32,507 bases of DNA from Candidatus Peregrinibacteria bacterium (GCA_016186245.1 JACPLZ010000027.1:1-32507), one strand, 5' to 3'; counted from the stretch's first letter, positions 15,424-22,970 are shown. Translations and numbers: made by a program. Notes: generated by a model not told the origin, from the sequence alone.

Positions 15424-16590
15424 ATGGTCATTAAACGCCTTGCGCAAAAACTACTAAGAGAGAAATTACAGGAAAACAAAGTACTTCTCCTTTACGGACC
15501 ACGAAGAGTTGGAAAAACCACACTCCTGAAACAATTTATTGCGGAACTTCAAGACCCTGGAATTTGCAAATCTGTAAACGCGGAAACCACAATTATCCAG
15601 GATGAATTGGCGACACCATCTATTAATGCCCTAAAAAATTTTGTTGGCGACCACAAAATCATCATCATTGATGAAGCTCAAAAAATCCCCAATATTGGCA
15701 GCCAGTTAAAACTTATGGTAGATGAAATTCCGGGAATTTCTGTCATCGCGAGCGGCTCGGCATCTTTTGCCCTTGCCCCGCAGGTAGGTGAACCTCTTAC
15801 CGGCCGAAAAAAAACTATTCATCTTTTCCCTATCTCCGCTGAAGAAATTATTCAGACAAGTGATGTCTCGGACTATAAAGAAAAATTAAATGAATTATTG
15901 GTGTTTGGTGGTTACCCGGAACTTTTTCAAATTTCTTCCACCGATCAAAAAAAAGAATATCTTGCCGAACTGACTGACTCCTATTTATTTCGCGATATTT
16001 TAGAACTTGAGCAGATAAAAAATCCACGGAAATTACGCGATTTATTGACTCTTCTTGCTTTTCAAATTGGGAAAGAGGTATCGCTGAATGAGCTCGGGCG
16101 TGCTTTGGAGCTTAACAGAAGCACCATTTTCAGATATCTCGATCTTCTGGAAAAATCCTTTGTCATTATCAATATCCGCGGTTTCAGCAGAAATTTAAGA
16201 AAAGAGGTGACGAAAACATCGCGATATTATTTTTACGATAACGGAATCAGAAATGCTTTAATAAACAATTTTAATCCGATTTCTTTGCGTGACGATGTGG
16301 GTATGCTTTGGGAAAATTACATTGTACTGGAGCGAATCAAAAAGCAGTCATATAACAATATTATTTCACGGAATTATTTTTGGCGCACCTATGATCAAAA
16401 AGAAATTGACTGGGTTGAGGAACGTGAGGGAAATATCCACGGATATGAAATTACCTGGGGCGATAAATCCGCCAGACAGAAAAAAGAATGGCTTGCCGCC
16501 TACCCATCAGCATCTTTGGAGATAATCAATCGGAAAAATTTTTTGCACTTTATCACTTGCCTCAATCCCACCCGTCACGTATTTCTGTAG
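15424..16590 (+). CDS. AAA ATPase with DUF4143 C-terminal domain
   Basis: This 388-residue protein has the usual length and layout of the AAA_14/DUF4143 family. It has a Walker A motif, GPRRVGKTT (about residues 24-32), a Walker B motif with KIIIIDEAQ (about 78-86), a sensor-like ASGSASF, and then a winged-helix and DUF4143 region from about 190. The C-terminus looks like a PD-(D/E)xK-type fold, but the last motif reads YEITW where many members have E-x-K, so nuclease activity is doubtful. Members of this family are widespread and mostly uncharacterised. The gene has its own promoter. Its 3' end overlaps the convergent unknown gene by 29 bases. Confidence 0.88.
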   Translation: MVIKRLAQKLLREKLQENKVLLLYGPRRVGKTTLLKQFIAELQDPGICKSVNAETTIIQDELATPSINALKNFVGDHKIIIIDEAQKIPNIGSQLKLMVDEIPGISVIASGSASFALAPQVGEPLTGRKKTIHLFPISAEEIIQTSDVSDYKEKLNELLVFGGYPELFQISSTDQKKEYLAELTDSYLFRDILELEQIKNPRKLRDLLTLLAFQIGKEVSLNELGRALELNRSTIFRYLDLLEKSFVIINIRGFSRNLRKEVTKTSRYYFYDNGIRNALINNFNPISLRDDVGMLWENYIVLERIKKQSYNNIISRNYFWRTYDQKEIDWVEEREGNIHGYEITWGDKSARQKKEWLAAYPSASLEIINRKNFLHFITCLNPTRHVFL

Positions 16591-17923
16591 CCGGATCCCA
16601 TGCAGGGGATGTATCACCACCAGATTTGTTCCCCGGTTTGCAATGGCTCAAAATCGCCTCACATCTTAATTGCGTAACCAGAGACAACAACACAGTGTCG
16701 GGCTCGGGAAAGCTTTCAAACCTTTCCACATCTTCTACGAGTTTGAGCACGATTTTCCAATCCTCGTAAAATTGCTCCAATGCAGGAATACGATTGGTTT
16801 TCAGGTCGGCTCTAAATTGCGATTCGGGAATACCAGGAATACTATCATAAATTAGCGATGAATCTTTTAAAGCAATCATACTCATAACACGGTTATTCAG
16901 GGCAAGACTCTCCGTGGACCATGCTGGAGATTGCCTCGTTAGCCAACCGCGTTTTTCAACATAGAGTTTGCTCAAAAAAACCGTGCATTCCGCCAATAAG
17001 ACTTTGATAGAGTCCAAAAAAGTCTCAATGGAAGCCTTAACCGGCTCCATATGTCCGATACCGTCTATCTCCGATTCAGGTTTCCTGTGTGAAGAGGTCA
17101 TATACGCCAACAATTGTTCGCTGTCTTGATAATATAGAGCTCTTCCAAAATTCAGCATCTCCACCAATCGGAAACCATTAACGGCATTGGGAACCATACG
17201 GCCAACTTTAAGATGGTCGTATATTGGCAAACAGGATGGAATTAGTGATCTATACGCTTCTGCAATATCACGCGCTACTTCTCCACAGAACATAATATCG
17301 GCGGAAACCGCCAATGACTCAAGTTTTTTCCGCAATATCGCGGTAACATGAGGTATGCTTACGTGCGATAATTCTGGTGTCGGGGTGAAAGTAACTTCTG
17401 CCAGAGGGGATATGGAAGCTATGACAACAGCTTCATCTTCCAACGTGTTTGCTATTTGACGACTAATGTCCTTCTGTAAGTGTACAACAGGCCGCAAATG
17501 AGGATACTTTGACAATATATCCCGCTGTGCGGCAACAAGTTGTTCATGAACCCCTTGATCAATAGTGCCTTTGTCCGGCCACTCTGGACTTCCAACCGGC
17601 CTAAGTTCAGCGCCGTCATGCATAAGACCTTCAATTCTATCAATCATACCACTGATGACGAGCAATTTTACTATCGCCAGATTTTCATCTTCAAGCGACG
17701 GACATTCGCCGGTTTTTTCACTTTGAGGCCTGCCGTTTCTGATTTGAATAAGAACATCATCAGCCAACTGTTTTGCCAGGGCAAAGACCTGATCAGACAA
17801 GCTGTCAACAAAACCACCCGCATTGACAACGGTATTATCCAAAGCCAGCTTACCGCAAAGAACAGGCATATTCCCAAGATTGGGCAGAAGGTTATTCAGA
17901 AGATGCTGGTCATTTTCGTCCAT
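16562..17923 (-). CDS. Uncharacterised 453-residue soluble protein
   Basis: I do not recognise this protein. It is long and mostly helical, without a signal peptide, membrane segment or obvious catalytic motif. The N-terminus (MDENDQHLLNNLLPNLGNMP) is acidic and the tail after about residue 430 looks disordered. Codon use and base composition resemble the neighbours, and the reading frame is intact throughout, which supports a real gene. It begins 45 bases after the nnrD stop on the same strand, so it is probably the last gene of an eno-nnrD operon, or has its own promoter in the AT-rich 17924-17968 gap. That gap contains a GAATTTT / AAAATTC inverted repeat (17924-17946) directly before the ATG. 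Its 3' end overlaps the convergent ATPase gene. Confidence 0.75.
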   Translation of the reverse strand: MDENDQHLLNNLLPNLGNMPVLCGKLALDNTVVNAGGFVDSLSDQVFALAKQLADDVLIQIRNGRPQSEKTGECPSLEDENLAIVKLLVISGMIDRIEGLMHDGAELRPVGSPEWPDKGTIDQGVHEQLVAAQRDILSKYPHLRPVVHLQKDISRQIANTLEDEAVVIASISPLAEVTFTPTPELSHVSIPHVTAILRKKLESLAVSADIMFCGEVARDIAEAYRSLIPSCLPIYDHLKVGRMVPNAVNGFRLVEMLNFGRALYYQDSEQLLAYMTSSHRKPESEIDGIGHMEPVKASIETFLDSIKVLLAECTVFLSKLYVEKRGWLTRQSPAWSTESLALNNRVMSMIALKDSSLIYDSIPGIPESQFRADLKTNRIPALEQFYEDWKIVLKLVEDVERFESFPEPDTVLLSLVTQLRCEAILSHCKPGNKSGGDTSPAWDPATEIRDGWD

Positions 17924-17968
17924 GAATTTTTATTAAAATAAAATTCAAGCCAAAACTACCACACGTAA

Positions 17969-18826
17969 CTACATTAACGCAAGTGGTAAAGCTAATGCCA
18001 AATCATTCGCCGAAAAATACCAGCCTTTCTTTCCATATAAATAATCGCCGCATGCGCCCACAAAATACGCCGCGCAGCGGACTGCATCAAAAACCTCCAA
18101 TCCCTGAGCCAAAAAACTGGCGCACACACCCGCCAATACATCTCCGGTCCCACCGACAGTCATTCCCGCATTTCCCGTTTCATTTCTTTCCACAATACCT
18201 TCTTCTGAAGCAACATAATCAATCGGCCCTTTCAGCAAAATGGAAATATGCAGATCCATCGCTATCGACCGCAGCAAAACCACCGATTTCGGATCATTTT
18301 CATTCACATCAATTTCCCTTTCCACAAGATTCCTGAACTCATTTTTATGCGGGGTAATAATGACAGGCTGTTGCAGCGGGAATTTTTGAATTTTTTTAAG
18401 CGCCATCATGGCGTCGGTATCAAGCACGGTGGGAATTTGCAATTTCGAAATAATTTCCACCACCGCATCAATAGTCTGCTCGCGTCCGCCAAGGCCCGGC
18501 CCTATCAAAACGCTGTCGCATTTTTTCCCAAATTCAATAATCTCATCCACATGCCGCCCGACCAGATATTCACCGGAATATTTGCGCACAATAAAATCGG
18601 GATAAAAACTTCGTGCCACATCAAAATTGCACTCCGGCACATAAAGATAAACAATATCCACGCCGCTATGCAAAGCGCCAAGCGCCGACAAAATCGGAGC
18701 GCCGTAATAATCAATGCTGCCGCCGACAATCAGCACGCGCCCGTTTTGGCCTTTGTGGGAATCCGGCCGCCGCCTCGGCAATAAATCCCTAGCGATCGAC
18801 TTTTTTATCAGCGCCAATTTGCTCAT
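17969..18826 (-). CDS. nnrD: ADP-dependent NAD(P)H-hydrate dehydratase
   Basis: NnrD repairs hydrated NADH and NADPH, dehydrating the S form with ADP (or ATP). The 285-residue protein is the stand-alone YjeF C-terminal (ribokinase-like) domain. Visible motifs are GQNGRVLIVGGS (residues 26-37), LIGPGLGG (about 107-114), the ITPHKNEF segment, and NAGMTVGGTGDVLAG (219-233) with Asp229 as probable catalytic base. The NnrE epimerase domain is absent and no epimerase gene is in the window. The start overlaps the end of eno by 38 bases. The ATG is preceded by AAAGGA at 5 bases, one of the few good Shine-Dalgarno sites here, which suits translational coupling to eno. Confidence 0.93.
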   Translation of the reverse strand: MSKLALIKKSIARDLLPRRRPDSHKGQNGRVLIVGGSIDYYGAPILSALGALHSGVDIVYLYVPECNFDVARSFYPDFIVRKYSGEYLVGRHVDEIIEFGKKCDSVLIGPGLGGREQTIDAVVEIISKLQIPTVLDTDAMMALKKIQKFPLQQPVIITPHKNEFRNLVEREIDVNENDPKSVVLLRSIAMDLHISILLKGPIDYVASEEGIVERNETGNAGMTVGGTGDVLAGVCASFLAQGLEVFDAVRCAAYFVGACGDYLYGKKGWYFSANDLALALPLALM

Positions 18827-20144
18827 AGCCGTCCTTTAAATTATAAAAAGCCCTTCCTCCGATGAAATCCGCGCGCTCTCCAAGTTTTTCCTCAATCCTC
18901 AAAAGCTGATTATATTTTGCAACGCGGTCGGTGCGCGATAAAGAACCGGTTTTGATTTGGCCTGTTTCCAGAGCCACCGCAATATCTGCAATCGTTGTGT
19001 CCTCCGTCTCGCCGCTGCGATGGGAAACAATCGCTGTCCACTTTGCCTCCTGGGCCATTTTTACCGCCGCAATTGTTTCGCTCAAAGTGCCGACCTGATT
19101 TACTTTTATCAGAATGGAATTCGCAGCCTTTTCATCAATGGCTTTCTTAAGCCGTTTTACGTTTGTAACCAGCAGATCATCGCCGACTATTTGAATTGTC
19201 TGTCCGATTTCCGCCGTCATTTTTTTCCAGCTGTCCCAGTCATCCTCCTGATGTCCGTCCTCGATGGAAATTATCGGATATTTTCTTAGAAGAACATCGT
19301 AGTAAGCCATTAAATCTCCGCCGTTTAATTCCTCCAATTTTCCATTCACTTTGATTTTATATTTTCCGTCTTGGAAAAATTCGCTGGACGCGCAATCCAT
19401 CGCAATCAAAACTTCTTTCCATAATTTATAACCCGCTTTTTCAATCGCGCGGACGATAAAATCAAGAGCCTCTTCGTTTTTTGAAAGATGAGGAGCAAAG
19501 CCGCCCTCGTCGCCTACCGCTGTCGATAAACCGGCATCATGAAGCAGATTTTTTAAGGAATAAAAAATCTCCGCGCCTATCCTCAGTGCTTCGCGAAAAC
19601 TTTTTGCGCCTACGGGCATGATCATAAATTCCTGGATGTCCAGGCCGCTGTCGGCGTGTTTACCGCCGTTGATTATATTCATCATCGGCACCGGCAAAAT
19701 CTGCGCCTCGGGATTGATAAATTCAAAAAGCTCTTTATTCTGCTCATTGGCGCTTGCCCGCGCACAGGCCATGGAAACAGCCAAAATCGCATTGGCACCG
19801 AGTCTGCTTTTATTGTCGGTGCCGTCGAGCTCGATGAGTTTTTTGTCTATATCCAGTTGGGCTCCGCTATCCATTCCAACAATCGCTTTTGCAATCGGCC
19901 CTTCCACATTTTCACAGGCTTTGAGGACGCCCTTGCCGTTGTATTTTTTGGGGTCGCCGTCACGCAGCTCCACCGCCTCATGCGCGCCTGTTGAAGCGCC
20001 GCTTGGGACAATGGCGCGGCCGGTCGGGCGGCCACGATAATTATTTGCACCGCCATCATTTTCAGTAAAAACATCCACCTCCACAGTCGGATTTCCCCTC
20101 GAATCCAGAACTTCCCGTGCATGGATTTTTGTTATTTTTCCCAT
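18789..20144 (-). CDS. eno: Enolase
   Basis: Enolase converts 2-phosphoglycerate to phosphoenolpyruvate in glycolysis. Family signatures include EVLDSRGNPTVEV, VPSGASTGAHEAVEL, GGKHADSGLDIQEFM, VGDEGGFAP, SIEDGHQEDDW, LIKVNQVGTL, SHRSGETED and AKYNQLLRIEE. The frame is open further upstream, but homology starts at M-G-K-I-T-K-I-H-A-R-E, so I chose the ATG at 20144 (451 residues). Another ATG lies three codons upstream at 20153. A -10 box at 20157-20152 puts the transcription start close to 20145, so the message may be leaderless and start at 20144. A short insertion of about ten residues (NDGGANNYRGRP) follows the first strand. nnrD overlaps its 3' end. Confidence 0.95.
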   Translation of the reverse strand: MGKITKIHAREVLDSRGNPTVEVDVFTENDGGANNYRGRPTGRAIVPSGASTGAHEAVELRDGDPKKYNGKGVLKACENVEGPIAKAIVGMDSGAQLDIDKKLIELDGTDNKSRLGANAILAVSMACARASANEQNKELFEFINPEAQILPVPMMNIINGGKHADSGLDIQEFMIMPVGAKSFREALRIGAEIFYSLKNLLHDAGLSTAVGDEGGFAPHLSKNEEALDFIVRAIEKAGYKLWKEVLIAMDCASSEFFQDGKYKIKVNGKLEELNGGDLMAYYDVLLRKYPIISIEDGHQEDDWDSWKKMTAEIGQTIQIVGDDLLVTNVKRLKKAIDEKAANSILIKVNQVGTLSETIAAVKMAQEAKWTAIVSHRSGETEDTTIADIAVALETGQIKTGSLSRTDRVAKYNQLLRIEEKLGERADFIGGRAFYNLKDGYEQIGADKKVDR

Positions 20145-20151
20145 TGGCCGC

Positions 20152-20180
20152 ATAGTAACAATGGAATACTTGATTATCAA
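20152..20180 (-). promoter_or_regulatory. Promoter of eno
   Basis: On the minus strand, a -35 TTGATA (20180-20175) and a -10 TACTAT (20157-20152) are 17 bases apart. The predicted start falls at or just before the ATG at 20144, which suggests a leaderless or nearly leaderless transcript. Confidence 0.65.
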
Positions 20181-20198
20181 GCGCACTTTTAGTATCCT
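20170..20198 (+). promoter_or_regulatory. Promoter of the MBL-fold gene, divergent from eno
   Basis: A -35 TTGATT (20170-20175) and a -10 TATCCT (20193-20198) are 17 bases apart. The -35 boxes of both divergent promoters lie in one 13-bp palindrome, CTTGATTATCAAG (20169-20181), so the two polymerases should compete for the site. Confidence 0.55.
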
Positions 20199-20243
20199 TT
20201 GGCCGGCTGAAAGGCCGTTTCGCAGCAACTTTAACCCCAATTT

Positions 20244-20813
20244 ATGGAAATCACCTGGCATGACAATACCTGTTTCACCATTCGGGAAAAAAACACCGCT
20301 CTGGTTGTAAGTCCACATGGAAAGGCCGGTAAATTAAAAGGAAACATCGTCCTATCAGGCCCGGAGGAATCTGTCGAGGTTGAAGGCATGGAGAAATTAT
20401 TTGATTGGCCGGGGGAATATGAGATTAAAAACATCGGTATCACCGCTCTGCCTGTCGGCACAAAGGAGGGCAAAAATGACACAATGATATTTTGTTTCCA
20501 AATTGAGGGAGTGAAATTTTGCCATCTTGGAGAGCTTGGACACATGTTGAATAGCGACACGATAAAAGAAATCGGCGATGTGGATGTGTTGATGATAAAG
20601 GTTGGAAAAAACAGCAACCTTGATGCCAAACAGGCCATGGAAATTATCGAACCCATTGAGCCGCGCGCGGTTGTCCCAATGGGTGAAGATCAGATCAGCG
20701 CTCTAAAGGACATTGGCGCGGGTAAAACCGAACCGCAGGACAAATTCGTCATTAAATCCATGTCCGATCTGCCGGAAGGAGAGATGAAGTATGTGGTGTT
20801 GAATAAGGCGTAG
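20244..20813 (+). CDS. Metallo-beta-lactamase-fold protein (UlaG-like, degenerate)
   Basis: This 189-residue protein begins MEITWHDNTCFTI, the first strand of the UlaG-like MBL family, and continues with strand patterns typical of that fold. The usual metal-binding H-x-H-x-D-H motif is missing: where it is expected the sequence reads GNIVLSGPEES. Later positions keep H-L-G-E-L-G and P-R-A-V-V-P-M-G-E, so the fold seems retained without the normal metal site. The protein may be non-catalytic or use other ligands. It is shorter than typical UlaG-like hydrolases. It is transcribed divergently from eno; the antitoxin promoter starts at its stop codon. Confidence 0.72.
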   Translation: MEITWHDNTCFTIREKNTALVVSPHGKAGKLKGNIVLSGPEESVEVEGMEKLFDWPGEYEIKNIGITALPVGTKEGKNDTMIFCFQIEGVKFCHLGELGHMLNSDTIKEIGDVDVLMIKVGKNSNLDAKQAMEIIEPIEPRAVVPMGEDQISALKDIGAGKTEPQDKFVIKSMSDLPEGEMKYVVLNKA

Positions 20814-20819
20814 TTGAGC

Positions 20820-20848
20820 TTGCCTTTTTGTACAAAATTTTGTACAAT
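20820..20848 (+). promoter_or_regulatory. Promoter and TGTACA-pair operator of the antitoxin gene
   Basis: A -35 TTGCCT (20820-20825) and a -10 TACAAT (20843-20848) are 17 bases apart. Between and over them lies a perfect 20-bp palindrome (20828-20847) made of two TGTACA cores whose centres are 12 bp apart. Operators of E. coli yefM-yoeB have the same TGTACA core and 12-bp centre spacing. The expected transcription start, near 20855, is only about 3 bases from the ATG at 20858, so the message may be leaderless. Confidence 0.85.
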
Positions 20849-20857
20849 TCAAGTGTC

Positions 20858-21115
20858 ATGAACTTTACCACAATCACTTCTTCGGAAGGACGAAAAAATT
20901 TCCCTAAAATTATCAATGAAGTTGATGAGCAGGGAAAAATTTATGTTGTAACAGTCCATGGAAAAACCAAAGTAGCTATCATAGATCTCGATTTACTCGA
21001 GGAATGGATTGAAAATACCGAATATGGAATTTCCGAAAAGGAATTGTTAAAAAGATTGAAAGAAAAAAGAATAGGTTTCGAAGAGTTAAAGACAAAATTT
21101 AATGTTCAAAGCTGA
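20858..21115 (+). CDS. YefM/Phd-family antitoxin
   Basis: This 85-residue protein has the Phd/YefM fold: MNFTTITSSEGRKNFPKIINEV (DNA-binding N-terminus), a V-T-V-H-G-K-T-K-V-A-I-I-D strand pair, and a helical C-terminus that would bind a toxin. The frame is open upstream to a TTG at 20828, but that lies in the operator palindrome and the homology starts at the ATG at 20858. Such antitoxins repress their own promoter, and the operator here fits. The toxin gene that overlaps its 3' end is broken, so it may persist as an orphan antitoxin or DNA-binding regulator. Confidence 0.9.
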   Translation: MNFTTITSSEGRKNFPKIINEVDEQGKIYVVTVHGKTKVAIIDLDLLEEWIENTEYGISEKELLKRLKEKRIGFEELKTKFNVQS

Positions 21116-21291
21116 GTTTAGCAAATCTTTTCTTAAAGATTTCAAGAAAATTACTCATGAGGTCCAAAGAGAGGTCATCAATAAATGATTACAGGTTGGT
21201 CTATTTTGTACAAGCCGGAGAAATTACGATCATACTGCTCGCAATAGGAAGCCGTGAAAATTTTTATCAGAAATTGGAAAGACGATTTTGA
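21102..21291 (+). pseudogene. RelE/YoeB/ParE-type toxin remnant (internal deletion)
   Basis: The ATG at 21102 overlaps the antitoxin end by 14 bases and gives MFKAEFSKSFLKDFKK, the usual N-terminus of RelE/ParE-family toxins, but stops at TGA 21186-21188 after 28 codons. From 21187, one frame over, the sequence reads DYRLVYFVQAGEITIILLAI, the typical C-terminal strands of the same family, and ends at 21289-21291. The middle of the toxin, roughly 25 residues including the L-x-G and R-x-R-x-G part, is missing. An internal deletion that shifted the frame explains both pieces. The toxin should be inactive. Confidence 0.88.
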
Positions 21292-21310
21292 AACCTTGTC
21301 TGAAAAATAA

Positions 21311-21385
21311 TGGTGTCCCCGGCAGGAATTGAACCTGCATTTAAGGTTTAGGAAACCTCCGTTCTATCCATTGAACTACAGGGAC
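21311..21385 (-). tRNA. tRNA-Arg (anticodon CCU)
   Basis: Read on the minus strand, the acceptor arm is GTCCCTG / CGGGGAC with one G-U pair, the D arm GTTC / GAAC, the anticodon stem GAGGT / ACCTT with loop TTCCTAA (anticodon CCT), and the T arm GCAGG / CCTGC with loop TTCAATT. The 3' CCA is encoded (21311-21313). It decodes AGG. The tRNA is 75 bases including CCA. Confidence 0.97.
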
Positions 21386-21404
21386 ATTTTAAATGTGCGT
21401 TACA

Positions 21405-21418
21405 TGTGCACGTGCACA
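21405..21418. other. 14-bp perfect palindrome between tRNA-Arg and miaB
   Basis: TGTGCACGTGCACA is a perfect palindrome 20 bases upstream of the tRNA gene and about 100 bases upstream of miaB. It may be an operator or a chance GC-rich palindrome; no matching site was found elsewhere in the window. Confidence 0.5.
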
Positions 21419-21514
21419 CATATTTACAACAAAATAGTCTTGCCGTCAAACCCATGCTATTTTCAGAGATTCCTTAAAAAGAAATTTTGGAATATTTTAG
21501 ATGAAATTAAATAA

Positions 21515-22888
21515 ATGCAGACCTACACAATCCAAACTTACGGCTGCCAGATGAATTATTCTGACACGGAAAGAATGCAGGCGTATCTCGACGCGCTTGG
21601 ATTCAAAAAAGTTGATGGCTTCGACAAAGCCGATATCATCATGTTTAACACCTGCTCGATCAGACAAAAAGCGGAGGATCGCGTGTTTGGCGAGCTGCAA
21701 AAAATGCCGCAGCTCCGCCGCAAAAATCCAAATCTCATGGTGATAGTTGCGGGCTGCATGGTGCGGAAATCAAGCTCCCGTTATTCCACCGAAAGGGATC
21801 CGCTTTTTGGCCGCATGAGTGATCTTGATATTGCTTTGCGCACGGAGGAGCTGCCGCGACTGGCCTCTCTTGCCCGCGAAATCAAGCCGGATTTAAGTAT
21901 CCCTGAAATAAAAGAGGAGGATTTTGAAGATTATTTTCATGTCAAAGCGACCCATGATTCTCACAAAAGCAGAGCCCAGGCATTTGTGCCGATCTCTAAC
22001 GGCTGCGATAAATTCTGTACATATTGTATCGTGCCATACAGTCGTGGCCGCGAAAAAAGTCGCGCACTTGATGATATTTTGTTGGAGGCAAATGAGCTGG
22101 TGGAAAACGGCTGCAAAGAAATAATTTTGATTGGGCAGACGGTGAATTCCTATGGATTGAGCCACTATGACAAGGAGCACAAAACTTTTGATAGTTGCGA
22201 GCAAGGCGAGCAACCTTTCCCCTATCTCCTAAAAGAACTTGATAAGCTGCACGAAAAAGGTTTGCAGCGCGTGCGGTTTACTTCGCCGCATCCAAAAGAC
22301 ATGACAGACCGGCTTATTGATGCGATGGCAAATTTGCGTACACAGATGCCATATTTACACTTACCGGTGCAGTCCGGCGATGATCGCACTTTGAAGCGGA
22401 TGAATCGGCCATACAATATCGAAAAATATCGTGAAACGGTTAAAAGATTGCGGGCGCGGATTCCAGATATTTCGATAAGCACGGATGTGATTGTCGGATT
22501 TTGCGGGGAAAGTGATGATGAATTTGAAAACACTTATGAATTTTTCAGGGAAATGGCTTTTGAACATGCCTATCTGGCGCAATATTCCGAACGCGCCGGC
22601 ACTACGGCGGCACGGTTTATCAAAGATGATATTCCATCAGAAGTGAAAAATAAGCGCTGGCACCGGCTTAACAATCTTTTGAGAAAGCTCTCCACAGACG
22701 CGTTAAAGCGTTTTCGCGGCAGGACGGTAAATGTCCTTGTCGAAGAACAGAAAAACAAAACGTGTTTGGGGCGCAGCGAACATTTCAAAACCGTACAATT
22801 TAAATCAGGCAGAAAACTTCTTGGAAAAATAGTGCCTGTAAAAATCACCGACTCAAGGGAATGGATGTTGATGGGGGAGCTGGAGTAA
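21515..22888 (+). CDS. miaB: tRNA-2-methylthio-N6-dimethylallyladenosine synthase
   Basis: MiaB is a radical-SAM enzyme with two [4Fe-4S] clusters that adds a methylthio group to (i6)A37 of tRNAs. The three N-terminal cluster cysteines are C11 (YGCQMNYSDTERM), C47 (FNTCSIRQKAEDRVFGEL) and C81 (VAGCMVRK). The radical-SAM cysteines are C164, C168 and C171 (GCDKFCTYC). Other signatures are IGQTVNSYG, TSPHPKD, HLPVQSGDD and STDVIVGFCGE, and a TRAM domain covers the last 70 residues. The length (457) is normal, but residues about 216-236 are an insertion containing a short dispersed DNA repeat (22193-22216). It uses the SAM made by MetK. The ATG is preceded by AT-rich sequence without a Shine-Dalgarno. 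Confidence 0.95.
   Translation: MQTYTIQTYGCQMNYSDTERMQAYLDALGFKKVDGFDKADIIMFNTCSIRQKAEDRVFGELQKMPQLRRKNPNLMVIVAGCMVRKSSSRYSTERDPLFGRMSDLDIALRTEELPRLASLAREIKPDLSIPEIKEEDFEDYFHVKATHDSHKSRAQAFVPISNGCDKFCTYCIVPYSRGREKSRALDDILLEANELVENGCKEIILIGQTVNSYGLSHYDKEHKTFDSCEQGEQPFPYLLKELDKLHEKGLQRVRFTSPHPKDMTDRLIDAMANLRTQMPYLHLPVQSGDDRTLKRMNRPYNIEKYRETVKRLRARIPDISISTDVIVGFCGESDDEFENTYEFFREMAFEHAYLAQYSERAGTTAARFIKDDIPSEVKNKRWHRLNNLLRKLSTDALKRFRGRTVNVLVEEQKNKTCLGRSEHFKTVQFKSGRKLLGKIVPVKITDSREWMLMGELE
22193..22216. repeat. Hairpin repeat in frame inside miaB
   Basis: This element matches the intergenic repeat at 14119-14142 at 22 of 24 positions and encodes part of the SCEQGEQP segment. It lies in a loop between the IGQTVNSYG strand and the next helix, where MiaB proteins usually have a shorter connection. 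Confidence 0.75.
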
Positions 22889-22911
22889 AATTATAAGCCG
22901 AAATTGCGTAA

Positions 22912-22935
22912 TCCTGAAACAGGTTCAGAATGACA
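22912..22935. repeat. Intergenic repeat related to 6951-6974
   Basis: CTGAA / TTCAG arms (22914-22918 and 22924-22928) are followed by AATGACA. This is the same family as the hairpin after SLH gene A, with one arm mutated at its end. It lies 24 bases after the miaB stop. Confidence 0.65.
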
Positions 22936-22970
22936 AAAAACGAGTTAAGCGCGCCACAATTTTATTTCAG

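Noticed and set aside
17924..17946. GAATTTT / AAAATTC inverted repeat as a firm operator
   Set aside because: The region is extremely AT-rich, so a 7-base match can arise by chance. It is mentioned only in the neighbouring gene entry.
20145..20318. N-terminal extension of enolase
   Set aside because: The extra residues cover the divergent promoter region and have no enolase homology. The family start fits the ATG at 20144.
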